Part shown: piece after piece, positions 1 to 11,799 of the stretch
How the letters are laid out: each line of letters starts with the position of its first letter
Numbering within the stretch: the first letter of the stretch is position 1
NCBI GenBank assembly: GCA_025526995.1
Contig: JAHLKG010000005.1
Coordinates: forward strand, 744,001 to 808,000
Reading direction: 5' to 3'
DNA length: 64,000 nt
Origin: Powellomyces hirtus
Taxonomy: Eukaryota; Chytridiomycota; Chytridiomycetes; Spizellomycetales; Powellomycetaceae
Made by a program: the position numbers and the translations under genes
Notes under the pieces: model-generated
What the model saw: only the letters and a program-made list of their open reading frames with translations
Database searches by the model: none
What the model was told of the DNA's origin: nothing

Positions 1-72
1 AGCACCCTAGCACGATCATCCCATTCTGACTGTGATCCAGCGAGCCTTGCGAACGATTGCACGTGCGCGACA

Positions 73-1714
73 TCAGTCAATGCTCCTCGATCGTCCAAAA
101 GCTCTCCAAGCGAATCCGTGAAAGACGGCATCTATTTCAAGGAGCGCGGTTAACATCCTTATAAGGTTGCATGTCGAATTTGAGCGGCTTACGAGTGCTT
201 CTGGGGTTGGCGAGCGCGCTCCTGTCGGCACCGCGTCCGGGGACTGCTCCATTGGAAAGGTTTGCAACCGCTCCTCGATGGCCAAAGGCGGCGTTGGCGG
301 AAGTTGCGGACTTTGGGAGACTGAGGCAGTTGCAGCTGGAGTTGGCGGAAGTTGTGGTATCTGAGAATATTGGGGATTTTGCTGAATTTGAGAAATCTGC
401 ACGGTGTTATATCCACTGAAGGGGAACTGTGCATAGATCGGATAGCTCGCATGTCCAATCGCATTTGGTTGAGAAGCCATTGGTTGTTGTTGCAGCGCAT
501 GGCTGCCGTTGACGTTGAGATCTATATTATGCTGCAGTGATTCGCTTCGACTGAACAGATTGGATCTCTCCGCAAACGTGGGTGGCATCATGCTTTGATT
601 TTGGCTTGCCCCAGAGGATACGGTATTAAACATTGCATTTGCTGCACCACCTTGCGGCGCCTCACTAGATGGCTGATTCATATGTGCAGCGAATATTGCA
701 GGAGAAGGAGAACGCATATCGAGTTGCGGAGTTGGCGATGACGCCATGTTCCCACCCCAGTCCTTATTGTTTCCTATTGCAAACATCGGAAGATATGAGT
801 GTGCTGAGGATGTCAGCGACCCCGACAAAGTGGGCATAAGATAATTGGTCTGCGGGTTCTGATTCTGGCCGGCTGGGGTCGGTGGGATGCCGTGCGACTG
901 TGATATGGAAGACCCAGGTGCAGCAGCAGGAGCACTCCAAGTGATTGGAATGCTAACCGGGGTCGGCGGAATATTGACAGTTGAAGCCGCCCTCTTCTTA
1001 TTGCCTCGTTCCCGGCTCCACCAATCCCTGATCTGAACACGCATCAAATTAGCGAAAAGGTGGGCGAAGCTTGTATTTAAAATGCAACAATTACTTGTTT
1101 CTCAGTCAATCCGGTTTGCTGCTTAACTTCTTTGCACTCTGCGTCGGAAAGCCGCTCGGTTATCGCGAACCGTTCTTTCATGATGGCTTTTTGTTCTTCG
1201 GTAAATTTCTTTTTAATCAGAGTTGAAGCTGCCAAAAGTGGGGCCTCATGTCAGTTTATGCTATTTGAATTACAGCCTCCGGCTTGCGCCTTGAAGGCGC
1301 CCTGGCCTTCCAACGCTTGGCGCATCAAAATTGAGGGCTTTTGCAAAATACGGTGGGAACCACGTTTTGTTCCGACGCATATCGCGACGCTTGCGCGGCG
1401 CAGCAGTCTACTTCACAGTGATAATTTAACATAAACAAGTCCTTACCAAAAGCAGGACCGGGTGTGGCAGGCCACATCATATAATTCTGTGGCAAGCCAC
1501 TTTCTTGTGTTTGGAATTGTGGAGCATTGGCCTGGGGAGGATGCTGAGGGTACCCCATTTGGGGGTAAGGGTAGGAGTTTGCTGCATTCATAGGATAGGA
1601 TCCAATCGGAACAGGGACAGCAGCAGGAGATTCTGACGGGACAGAGACAGGTGGTGACGGTTCCGTTGAGGCAGCTGCGTGCAAGTTCCTGGACTCGTTC
1701 TGCCAATCACTCAT
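73..1714 (-). CDS. Homeobox transcription factor (divergent homeodomain)
   Basis: Three exons (1714-1447, 1228-1095, 1032-73) join in phase to give about 453 aa. The homeodomain is assembled across both introns, roughly residues 93-143: helix 1 begins FTEEQ, helix 2 contains SDAECKEV, and the turn into helix 3 reads TGLTEKQIRDWW followed by a basic KKR. Spacing matches the 60-residue homeodomain with F8, F20, W48 and R53 in place. The normally invariant Asn51 is Arg and position 49 is Trp, so DNA recognition may be atypical. The rest is low complexity: a Pro/Ser/Ala-rich N-terminus, and a long Gln/Pro/Ser C-terminal region with repeated PPTP motifs, typical of a fungal activator. It is divergent from the J-protein gene across about 510 bp. 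Start chosen at MSDWQNES. Target genes cannot be inferred. Confidence 0.75.
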
Positions 1715-2028
1715 GACTGTCTGAAACCACCAAAGCTTCCGAGTGACACCACTGGCCCCACTTCTCAAAAGTTTAGAGGCTTTCTATACTGACAGATAAC
1801 TGTTATACCACGCCAAAGTTAAGAGGCCAGCAATTTTGAGCTTGTTCACAGGATGCACTAGCTCAATTGGCCCTCCGAGTCCGTTTTGAGTGTTTACGTT
1901 GAAGGGAAGCGCTTTGTCGGGACGTTTACCTTTTATATGGAGAGCGTGTAAACGGGGGTGCAGCCGGCAGCCGGTTGCGTCTGGCTGCGTTGGTTCTATC
2001 TTGCCGGCTGGAATGATTGACGTTGCTG

Positions 2029-2037
2029 ATGAGTCAT
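2029..2037. promoter_or_regulatory. Gcn4/AP-1-type bZIP site in divergent promoter
   Basis: The 512 bp between the homeobox gene and the J-protein gene contains ATGAGTCAT, the optimal bZIP half-site pair recognised by Gcn4/AP-1 family factors, about 190 bp upstream of the J-protein start. That it is used, and by which gene, is inference. Nothing else is recognisable in the intergenic stretch. Confidence 0.35.
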
Positions 2038-2226
2038 CAAGCTCGCTCTTTCCAAATTCGCGTAAAGAATGGCACAGTCAGCAAATCACTTGTATGACTG
2101 TGCCGCAGTTTCCCAATCGCCGCAAGCCAACACACGCATACAGTCATTAATGTGCGCCCTGACGGCCAAGTTCGGATAGTCAACAGTCAATTCGTCATTC
2201 CCAATTTCCTCTATTAATTAGTAACG

Positions 2227-3798
2227 ATGAGCATGAACAAAGATGAAGCCTTGCGTTGCTTGCAGATCTCAAAGGATAAATATAAGGAGGGAAACACATC
2301 GGCTGCATTGAAATTTGCAACAAAGAGCATATCTCTATGCGAAACGGACGAAGGGAAGGATTGGGTAAGTGCCACACTTTCCGACTTTTTGACATGGGGA
2401 CACTGAGACGATTCCGCGCCTCGCTTGGGTGGTCTTCGTTCAAGCATGATCTCACCTGTCTGTTCGCCAGCTGGGCTTCATAAGTAAAATGGGTAGCACC
2501 CCGAATTCAACAGCGTCAAAGGCAGATCGGCCGACCGAGGCCAGAAAACGAACATCATCAACAGCAAGTGCGTCAGAAGCCGACTCCTCAGCATCGCGGT
2601 CGTATACACCAGAACAGGTGGCCGGAATCAAGCGAATAAAGGCGTGCAAAGGCAAAGGCGATCTTTATGAAATTCTTGGATTGACGAAAGGTTGTAGCGA
2701 CGCGGAGATAAAGAAGGCCTATCGGAAGGTTAGATTTGATGATCGTTTCGATAAAGAACGTAAAGACTTAGCTACAAATATGCTACACACAGTTGGCTTT
2801 GCAATTCCATCCTGACAAATGCGGCGCCCCTGGCACGGACGATGCTTTCAAAGGTGGATAATCAGATTGACGTTTTTTGAGAACTGCTCATCACATGGAT
2901 CTCTTACATGTTTCTTGAATGCCTCAGCCATTGGACATGCTTTTGCTGTGCTCGGAGACTCGGATAAACGCGCGAAATACGACCGTTTCGGCATAGATTC
3001 TGATAACTCGCGAGGTGGCGGAGGCGGGGGTGGTGCTGGTGGAATGTTCGGACAAGGATTCGGAGGACCACAATTTGAGTCAGAGATCAGTCCGGAAGAC
3101 CTCTTCAATATGTTCTTCGGTGACATGGGTGGGCCTGGTGAGTAGCGCCAGCATGGTTTGCCCAGCCCTCGTCGCATGGCATCTCATTCTCCTTTTAGGC
3201 ATGCGGATGCACAGCTTCACGTCTGGGCCAGGTTTCCGACAGCCGTCATTCCGCCGTCATTCACATGGCCAAGGCCATCGACAACAGCAGCAAGCTCCAC
3301 AAGGACAGCTGATGCAATTTATTCACCTTTTGCCAGTCATCATACTCTTTGTATTCCCAATCCTCTCCGCTATGTTCTCCGGCTTATTCGGAGACAGCGA
3401 TCCAGCACCAACTTTCTCCTTTGTACGTTCGCATACGCATAACATGGAGCGAAAGACAGCCGCCCGACATGTTCCTTATTACGTCAATACTCGCATCTGG
3501 AACAAATGGAAGGTGCCAAGAAACCGTCCAGACGAGGTTCGAAGATACGATAGTGAAGTCGAGTCTGAGGTTTGTATTCCAAATCCTCAGAACATTTCGC
3601 ACAAATACATAGCACTTACGTTTTGACCGATGCTCACAGTGGCATCGGAATTTGCAACATTTATGTGCGCAAGAGCAAGACAGGAGACAGTTCCAAATAA
3701 GGCAAGCCCACGGTTGGTTTAGCGTGGATGAAAAGCGGCTGCGGGCGGCCCAGAATATGCCAATGCGCAATTGTGACAAGCTACGCGCTTGGAAGTAG
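2227..3798 (+). CDS. DnaJ-domain ER membrane co-chaperone, DNAJB12/DNAJB14 (HLJ1)-like
   Basis: Six exons (2227-2364, 2471-2728, 2793-2853, 2928-3137, 3199-3569, 3640-3798), all junctions in phase, give about 398 aa. Order of parts: an N-terminal helical segment (about residues 1-45), a Ser/Thr linker, a J domain starting DLYEILGL with its HPD motif (FHPDKC) split from helix II by an intron, a Gly-rich stretch, one hydrophobic segment (LLPVIILFVFPIL), and a C-terminal DUF1977-like region (VPYYVNTRIW; later WHRNLQHLC and CDKLRAWK). This order is diagnostic of DNAJB12/14, an ER-anchored J protein with the J domain facing the cytosol that works with Hsp70 in ER-associated degradation. Yeast HLJ1 is the nearest functional relative. 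No cysteine zinc-finger domain is present. The start has ATG AGC ATG; the first ATG was used. Confidence 0.85.
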
Positions 3799-4209
3799 GC
3801 GACGTTCCATATTCATTAGCTCAAAGCCTCGAAACTTTTCTGCTCGTATGTCCCGAACGTGACGCTGTATACTAAATGCCTAACTTATTGTTGTCTACCT
3901 ACTCTTTGACTGGTCGTTTGCTTTTATGTGTCTCACACACTATCTTTCGCGCACTATCCTCTGGACTACCTGTCTGATCTGCGTTCGCGGAACACTCCGC
4001 TGCCGCTATGTCAACCCGAGCTCTGCAGCAGCTCTTGCAAAGGTGGAATGGGCATTTTATAGATGACACGTTGCTGCAATCTCCTTTGCATATCGGAAGT
4101 CTGCTCTCACGTGCCTTGCGCGCTAGTAATCAATGGCATAATCAGTTATAGCTCATGAACGCGTTTTTTTACTTTTTAACGCCTAACGCGATATGGACCT
4201 CGTTTGGCA
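3799..4209. other. Convergent intergenic region
   Basis: Holds the 3' untranslated ends of the J-protein and DUS1 genes. I see no further gene or structured element. Confidence 0.5.
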
Positions 4210-6192
4210 CTAGTCTCTTGTCCCACCTTTCGGTACATTCTCTGCGTTGGATGTCGCCGACCTTTTCCTGGTGCCCGTGGTGTCTGGTTCACCTGCATCA
4301 TCCACGGCCTTGCTCTCAGCTGGTGGCGGAGTCGCGCCAGGCGTCTTGCTCTCGCCGCTGAATAAGCATTCCTCGTCCTTCGTAAGACATTCTTTTGTGG
4401 CAGCCGAATCCGTTTCTTCCACAATCTCGGCAACGGTTGGTTTGGTCTTCAGCGTGCCGTCCACGCGGAAGTACGGCTGAAGCACCCAGCTTGGGAGCTT
4501 ACGGAAGCCCGCCTCGTCTGTCTCGAATCCGCCTTCCGGGTTGTATTCCTCGGCACCACCAGACACTTCCTGTAATCGCAAAGATGGTCAGTCCAAGTCT
4601 TTCTCCGAAGTGATCCTCGATATCATGGCATGTCCGACATACCACCAGCCGTGCTTTCAGCTGCGCCACAAGATCTATCATTCCGTCTAAACTCTGCACT
4701 TTCGCCAACAGCGTTCGCAAGTCCGTGTGTTCATGCAAGCTAGACGGGCGATCGAGTCAACATATGATAAACGCACGCAGAAGAAGACTCCCGCTGCTGC
4801 TCCAGGAACTTACCAAGGCTTGAACATTTTGAACAGATGGCCTCGTATGGCACTGACTGTGGAGCTGTTTGGAACGTCGCGGCAGATTTGTAGGTACTGA
4901 AAGCCGGTCAATTGATTGGAAAGCGCATTTGTTGAACATTGCCCTCCAACATACCTCTTCTGCTAATTTCCAAGACGCGTAGTGTTTTCCTGTAAACAAA
5001 CCTGGATTGTATAGGTTGCCTTCTGTAGGTCAAAAAGATGATGAGATACTGCACGTGGCTGAATGCGCAAGTCCTTCCGCTAACCTGCAGTCATCACCCC
5101 ATCCACCCCAGTGGCAGCGATGCAGCGGTCGATGTCCTCCAAGTACAAAATGTTTCCATTCGCAAAGACGGGGATCGATACCGCTTGTCTGACAGATGAT
5201 TGGACATCAAAATCAAACCTTCAGGCAGCTACAGGTTTCATACTCACTTGACTTGACGAATTTGTTCCCAGTCTGCAAGACCTGTCTTGTGTCCTTTCTG
5301 CTCTCTAAGACGGCCGTGCACAGTGAGAAGCTTCAGAGTAGCAAGGCGATGTCAGTTCTGTGCTGGCACGATCTTGAAATCTAACAAATGCGAACCTGGC
5401 AGCCAGCAGCTTCGATCATCTTTGCATATCTGATCGTCTTTTCTACGTCAGGGAAGACCCTAATTTTGCAAGTGACAGGTATGTCCAGTCCCTCGTTCAG
5501 CGTCTTCACTATCGGGAGCATGAGACCTCCGAGTCACGTCGGGTGCGACACATACAAACCACGTACCCATCTCCGCAATAAGCTCCCACTCGTCCTGTAG
5601 ATAGGCGCCATATCTTCCACGCTTTGCAATGTGCTGTGGACACCCAAGATTGATATCTACCGCATCGCATTCGTTCTGTACCAGTTTAGCTGCTGCCAGC
5701 AGGACGTCTGGCTCGTTCGCACAGAACTACAAGGGACACGGTTTCAGATGCTCCCCTTCTTATAACTTGTTGGCATGGTCGAGATCCCAAACCTGTGCAA
5801 TCAGGGGTTTGTCTTCGCTGCCGGTTTGCCAGTTCTCTTTCATGTATTTGCCGTCCGGTTGACTAAAGAGTCGTGCATGAAGCATGGGCGTGTAGCACAA
5901 GTCGGCTCCGTAGCGATTCGATAATATTCGCCAAGCCTATTTTGCAACGAATTTGTAAGAGATGTCCCTACGAACCCTCATATGTCCTGACATTGCTCAC
6001 ATATTCAGACTACAAGGCAGACTGGATCAGACAAAAGCCCATGTGGTCGCAATTCACATGTTCGCGGTGACTGACCTGATCCACCATTGGGGCCACAATG
6101 TATTTCGGGCTTTTGAGAATCCTTTCATAGAATTCATATCCCTTCAGCTTGCGGGACATGCTTGCAACTGTCATAGTCGCCAAGCGCCGCAT
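4210..6192 (-). CDS. DUS1: tRNA-dihydrouridine(16/17) synthase DUS1
   Basis: FMN/NADPH-dependent reduction of uridine 16/17 in the D-loop of tRNAs. Eleven exons can be joined in phase: 6192(or 6174)-6076, 6009-6001, 5936-5793, 5726-5567, 5526-5396, 5330-5248, 5188-5085, 5022-4955, 4896-4814, 4739-4643, 4569-4210. Family landmarks in order: [30 protein letters not shown], the catalytic-cysteine region [34 protein letters not shown], the flavin phosphate region [15 protein letters not shown], then a helical domain and an extended acidic C-tail ending GGTRD. Exon 2 is a predicted 9-nt microexon encoding Ser-Glu-Tyr; it restores the VDQSE(L/Y)AWRIL sequence universal in Dus1, and its flanks are TAG and GTGAGC. 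The exact start among three in-frame ATGs (6252, 6192, 6174) is uncertain. Divergent from TOM70 over about 210 bp. Confidence 0.88.
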
Positions 6193-6403
6193 ATACGAAT
6201 TTGACACAATTGCAAGCCGGCGAGGACAAAAAGTGCAAGCACGTCGGAGCAAGGCTCAGCAAACGATCGTGATTACGCAAGCGGATGACTGCATGGTGAC
6301 GGCCCTTCAAGCGTTGCTATGCACGTCTTCCTAATCATCCCGTTTGGCGAAATCCTATACTCATCCAGCACCACACTCTCCGCGACAGACGAAGCACTGC
6401 AAG

Positions 6404-8366
6404 ATGAGCGCAGAGGCCGCAAAGAGGTTGAATCCGCCACCCTGGAAGACCATCGTTGCTATTACGATCGCTGGTGTGGTTGTTGGAGCAGGCGCATGGT
6501 ATCTGCTCTCACAGCGACCATCCGAGAAAAAAGCTCCGAAGAAACCCACAGCAGGTGGAGCAACGAAGAGGAAATTGAAAAGCAAGGCGGCAAAGCCGAC
6601 AGAGTTAAGGGACAGCCAAGCGCCCAGCCTGGATGATGTGGAACCCATAGCTGTTAACGATGCCCCCGTTGGCGTCAACGGTGAAACTCCATACCCTGCG
6701 AACTTGTTCCCCGACAACGTGGAAGCGCTTGGAGCGGACGAACGTGCGGAGTTGGCAAAGGGAGCTAAAGCTCTAGGCAACAAATTCTTTGCTGAGAAGA
6801 AATACAACGAAGCGGTCGATCTTTATACTCAGGCGATTCTGCTCAAGCGGGATGCGATTTTCTACAGCAACCGCGCGGCTTGTTACGCCAACATGAACAA
6901 CTACGACAAAGCCATTGAGGATTGCACAGAATCTCTGAAAATGGATCCTCACTACGTGAAGGCCCTGAACCGACGAGGACAGGCATATGAGCGCAAGGGA
7001 CAATTGACTGACGCTCTTAATGACTACACAGTTATGTGCGTCTTGGAAGAATTTAACAACGAAACCGTTCTGGCAGCTACAGACCGAGTTCTGAAGACTC
7101 TTGCGCAAGCAAAGGCTGCAGAACTAATCAAGACAAAACACCCGCGGCTCCCGTCTGACACCTTCGTAGCAGCATTCATGGACTCCTTCCGATTGACTAG
7201 TAAGGGAGCCCATGCCGTTGTTGCGGCTAAGGCCGAAAAGGAGGGCGACAAGCTTGTACAGGAAGCATTCCAGGCAATCATTGAGCGCAAATGGAGTGAC
7301 GCCCAGACCGCAGCAGCTGCAAGCCTAGACAGCGGTGAATTGAGCTCTTACTTTGAACCCCTTGCTTTCAACCTTCGCGCCACATTCGCCTTCCTGCGAG
7401 GAGAGGTCGAGTTTGCCTTCGCGGATCTGGAGAAATCTCTCGAATCTGACCCCAAAAACGTGAACACTATTATCAAGCGTGCTTCCATTTTTATGGAACG
7501 CGCCGAAGTGGAACAGGCCATTACCGAATACAACCGCGCAATCGAAATCAACCCAACCGACCCAGATGTCTACTACCACCGAGGACAGATCCGCGTCCTG
7601 ACCGGCGATAACACCGGAGCAGTTGAGGACTACCAGAAGAGCATTTCCTTGGACGACAACTTTGTCTACGCCCACATTCAACTTGGAGTTGCGCAGTACA
7701 AGCTTGGCGACGTAGCCGGGGCGGTAAACACATTCACGGAAGCTACACGGAAATTCAAGAACAGCGGCGAAGTCTACAACTACCACGGAGAAATCTTGTT
7801 GGACACACAACAGTTTGATGAAGCTGTGAAAAACTTCGACAAAGCCATAAGTATGATGCCCCAGTCCCCACTACCGTATATCAACAAATGTAAGTGAGAA
7901 TCGGACCTTTTTTATGCTGTACTTTTTCTAAAACACTTGTTTCACACAGCAATCCTTTACCTCCAGTGGAGACAGGATGCCGCCACCGCCGAGGCCGAGT
8001 GCCGAAAGGCGATCAAGGTGGACCCTCTCTGCGATATTGCTTTTGCTCAACTGGCACAGCTTCTGCTCCACCAAGGCAAATTCGAAGAGTCTCTCCAGGC
8101 TTACGATGCTGCGGTGGGTCATTGGGTTTTATCTTGCCCTCAGATTTGTCGATCGATACTGAACACGTTTTGCTCGATTTAGTCAACTCTGGCACGAACC
8201 GAGCCTGAGCTCGCGAACGCCATTGCGCTGCGCGAGGCCGCGGCCGCTCAGCTGTATGTGGCACAGGTACGACGCCTTGATCAATGCTTTTCTCCTTCGT
8301 TTGCTGACGTTCTTACCTCTATAGCACTACCCGGCTGTCATTGCCAAGCTCCGCGGAGGCATGTAG
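6404..8366 (+). CDS. TOM70: Mitochondrial import receptor TOM70
   Basis: Four exons (6404-7889, 7950-8113, 8183-8266, 8325-8366), in phase, about 591 aa against 617 in yeast. An N-terminal membrane anchor (IVAITIAGVVVGAGAWYLL, about residues 17-35) is followed by a basic linker and then tandem TPR repeats: a first cluster starting AKALGNKFFAEKKYNEAVDLYTQAI (chaperone clamp for Hsp70/Hsp90 C-termini, about residues 125-230) and a second cluster (about 300-590) binding internal targeting sequences of carrier preproteins. The product sits in the mitochondrial outer membrane with its TPR domain in the cytosol. The ending KLRGGM is short. Start chosen at MSAEAAKRLNPPPW, directly before the anchor; an upstream in-frame ATG at 6344 is less likely because the anchor is normally at the extreme N-terminus. 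Confidence 0.92.
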
Positions 8367-8408
8367 GATAACATCCCTCGTTCCACATATATTCCCATCC
8401 ACATTCCC

Positions 8409-8432
8409 CCCTTACATATATATATATATAGC
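8409..8432. repeat. Short TA dinucleotide run in 3' region of TOM70
   Basis: An acatatatatatatata run lies about 45 bp after the TOM70 stop codon. The 280 bp between TOM70 and the convergent BTB gene holds nothing else recognisable; the run may help 3'-end formation. Confidence 0.4.
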
Positions 8433-8646
8433 ACGAGTCAATAGGGTCATTCACAGGTCACCGGTCGCTCTTTGCTATTTCACTTTTCTACCATTGAGGT
8501 TTCGCCACGGATATATTATTTTGCGACATTGATCACACAGAGAGGGATCTACTACCCTATACACGAAGTTACAAAGGGATTGGGACAAGCTCTTAGCGGC
8601 ACAACTATATACACTCAAACCGTCCTCTCACAACTACACTCTTCCT

Positions 8647-11513
8647 TCAGGAACCCTTGAACAGATCTACAATACCTTTCCTTTTCCTACCTTTGGTGAT
8701 TTTAGCCACGGTTCCAGCCGCGCTGAAGCCCAACATTCTGAAAGACCCCTTTGCAGTGTGGCCTCCGCCACCGCCTCGTCCTCCCTTTTGGGTGTTGCCG
8801 TTCTCCGCGGCGTGTGGGAGGTCCAGGAAGCCAAAATCGCTATTGGCTTTGCTTTGGTTGTGCGGCATCACGCCCCGAATACGCGTCGATTGATACATGT
8901 TTGGCACATGGAATGTGGGATTGATGCCACTGGCAGCCCAGGTGCTGTTCGGATTGGCCGGACCCTTTGGCTGATCGCGTTTCCTGGGTGGAGCAGACGC
9001 GCGCTTCTGTCCAGCGGGTGGAGGATTGGTAATTTCGTATGAGTGCCGCTTGTACGAATCATCAGCATCATCGCCATTGGGGTGGCGATGGTAGTCCGGG
9101 ATGCCCAGTAGCTGTCCAGGGGTGATGGCTCGAAAACTATCAACTGAAGCTCCGCTATCGTCATTCTCAAAGTCATCGTCGTCAGGTGTCCTGCCGTTCG
9201 ATGCATCCTCAGACGATTCATGAATGATTGTGGGCATCTCCGCAAAGGAGATCTGCTTGTGAATGACTTTGGGTCGGACTTTGACGGGCGCCGGGATAGC
9301 GGCTGCCTCGAGAGCAAACTCAGGGAGGGTCGCGGCGGAATCAAACTGACCAGGCTCCGCTTTATCAAGCCCTGTCTCATCCACAACATCCTCTAGCCTT
9401 CGGCGGACTTCGGCCAGGACCATCGGGGTTGACAAGCGCCGGTCGGGAACGGCGTGTGGTTCGGGCTGAGGCTGTCTGTGATGCGGTCGCGGCATAGTTG
9501 ACGGCCTGTCATGGTCAGCATACTGGTGGATGTCATGTTGCTGGCGGTCTGCAACGGCATGCCCATTAACTTGAGGACGCGGCATGGTTGCTGGTCCGCC
9601 GTTTTCAGGGTGCGGCCGGTTGTCATGGATCTGACGGTCCGGAACGGCATTCCCATTGGTTTGTGGGAGCGACATGGTCATTGGCCTGTCTGATTCTCTA
9701 TTCTGCAATCTGTCTTGCTGCTGGCGATCCATTAGCATTCTGACCTGTCGCTTGACTTCCATGAGAGCCATCATAGGACCATCCTCGGAGAATGACGGTC
9801 CCTCATTCAATATGGATAAGCCGCGTCCTGCGGGTGCATGATTCACAGCTTGCGTGCCATTCGCCGCAATGCGGTGGGGTCCGCCGTTGACAGCCTCCAA
9901 TGATGTCTTCCGGTCAGGAGACAGCGGGGCGGGGAATCCGAAGCTTGTTTGCCTTTCCATGTTTCCGGGCCGTTGAGAAGCAGAAGTCCTTTGAGGCGAC
10001 GCCGGAAATCCGAAGCTAGTCTGCCGGTCAAAATTTCCAGGCCTCCGAAGAGGTGATGGTTTCTGGGGCGATGTTGGTCTGGACGAATGGCCGATGGGTG
10101 ATATTTTCCTGACGGGCGACGAATGAGAACTCGCAGTCCCAGAGACGGATTTCTGACCACAAAAGGAAGGCGTATCCATTGGGATGGGTGCTTTCATGGG
10201 AGAAATGCTTTCCTCCTCGGCGGGAAACTCGGACGCTAATTCGTAAGTGCTAACGTCGCCAGGATGATTCGAATCCACTTCGCTCGCTAAATCCGGTGGT
10301 GAGTCCAGCAATTCTGAGGGATGAAGATAGACCGCGGGTATGGAGTCCAATGAACTTTGTCGTAGACGAGCAAGTACCGTGGACATCGGAGTGTCGTCAT
10401 AGAGTATTCGGCCAGTAGATGCTGCTCTTTCCGGTGAGGTTCTTCGGCTCCCGTTGTCTGAAGGCGCGGTGATGTCAATCTGGATTGATGACTTGGACCT
10501 GACAGGTGTCTTGTTAGGCGAGGACGGTCTTGATACCTTGCTATCGACCTCAACTGGATGAGGGCCGACATTCACGGAAGTCACCGCTTCGCCCGATCCG
10601 GAGTTTTCAAATGTGAGGCTTTGCGATCGGAGGACCAGGCTGCGCATCAGGGCTTCTGCTATGATGTCGCGAGGAAGAGCCGCATCTTCGTGGGCTTCCA
10701 CCAGTTGAGCTATCTCAAATCTTGTGAATGTAACTCCTACGGCGAATGCTCGCTTCACGTCCTCCGCAGTAAGATACAGATCCTCGCGCAAAATGACCCG
10801 CCGCAAGAAGCGATATTTGGCGTATTCCCATGATGATGGTTCTGCACTGTATTCCAATGCTTCGAGAGAAGTACGAGCAGCTGTCTCGACAATTTTCTTC
10901 AGGATTTCATCTGGTGTTTTTGACTGCAATGCTCCTCTCAACACCAATCCCCAGTCATTTTCGTTGAGATTTTGTGCACCCGTTCCATCCAGGATTTCCT
11001 GGTCTACCCAGTCATCTACGTGTTGCATCAAACCAGAAATGGACAGCTGCTGCGCAGCCATTCGTACGGCCCAGCAGTTAAGAGCTGTCAATGATCCTTC
11101 GGAGATGGATGCGAAGTAGCACCATTCCAATACGAGGCGCAGGGAGAACTGGTCAGGGGCTTTGATTGCCCATACTCCAAGTATTTCGGAGGAGGTCACA
11201 GACCCGTTGTCGAACGAGTAGGTCTCATGTGACGTGGGAGCCGAAGCCAAAATACTTTCAAGCACAGGGCTTTGAGCAGCCAAGATTACACGGTGTACAG
11301 GACACCCACATCCCGATCCTTGAGTGAAAAACGAGATTTAACAATGCTGCACGTCAAAACTTGCCTGGGGACAACATGATCACCTGGCGAAGTGGGACCG
11401 TCAAACGTCACAAGGGCGTCTGCAAACTGTCCAGTCATAAAGAACCGGGCAAAGAAGTGAGACGCTGGCTCCATTTCTACGATGGGCTTGCAATGACCTG
11501 TAGCGGGTGCCAT
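8647..11513 (-). CDS. BTB/POZ domain protein with long disordered tail
   Basis: Two exons (11513-11384, 11318-8647) give about 933 aa. The join (CCAG/GTGATC ... CTCAAG/GAT) restores the BTB signature PVHRVILAAQSPVLESIL from the halves on each exon. The BTB fold covers about residues 20-130 and is followed by a BACK-like helical region (about 130-250, with VLRGALQSKTPDEILKKIV and ILREDLYLTAEDVKRAF). The remaining about 680 residues are Ser/Pro-rich and disordered, with short internal repeats: two copies of RPGN-x2-RQTSFGFPA and several NG-x-AV-x-DRQ segments. It ends in a basic peptide (KITKGRKRKGIVDLFKGS). BTB proteins usually dimerise or act as CUL3 adaptors; no kelch or zinc-finger partner domain is visible, so the substrate is unknown. 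Confidence 0.7.
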
Positions 11514-11799
11514 GGCGGAAAAGCAAGGGTATAAAGTTGCAATTTTTCCCATGGCGAAATTCTGTCCTGTCGAAAGGGGCTTTCCCAGGGCGAGGTGTGA
11601 ATTTGAGCCAGGGGCGCATTTTGCACTTTGACGCGTGCGTGCCAATCTCGCGTGAATTTCGACAGCGGGTTTGTCACGTGACTATCAGCTTACGAACTGC
11701 TCCTAACAGCTGGTGCCCGCTCGCATCAATCCCCACAAAAGCCTCCCCCGACGTGGGAACTCAAACATCACTCTTATACACGATAAACGACATCACGAC

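Noticed and set aside
11361..11384. GC-AG intron in the BTB gene using GCAAGT at the PRQV position
   Set aside because: No acceptor restores the BTB frame from that phase; the GTGATC donor gives the expected VHRVILAAQSP sequence.
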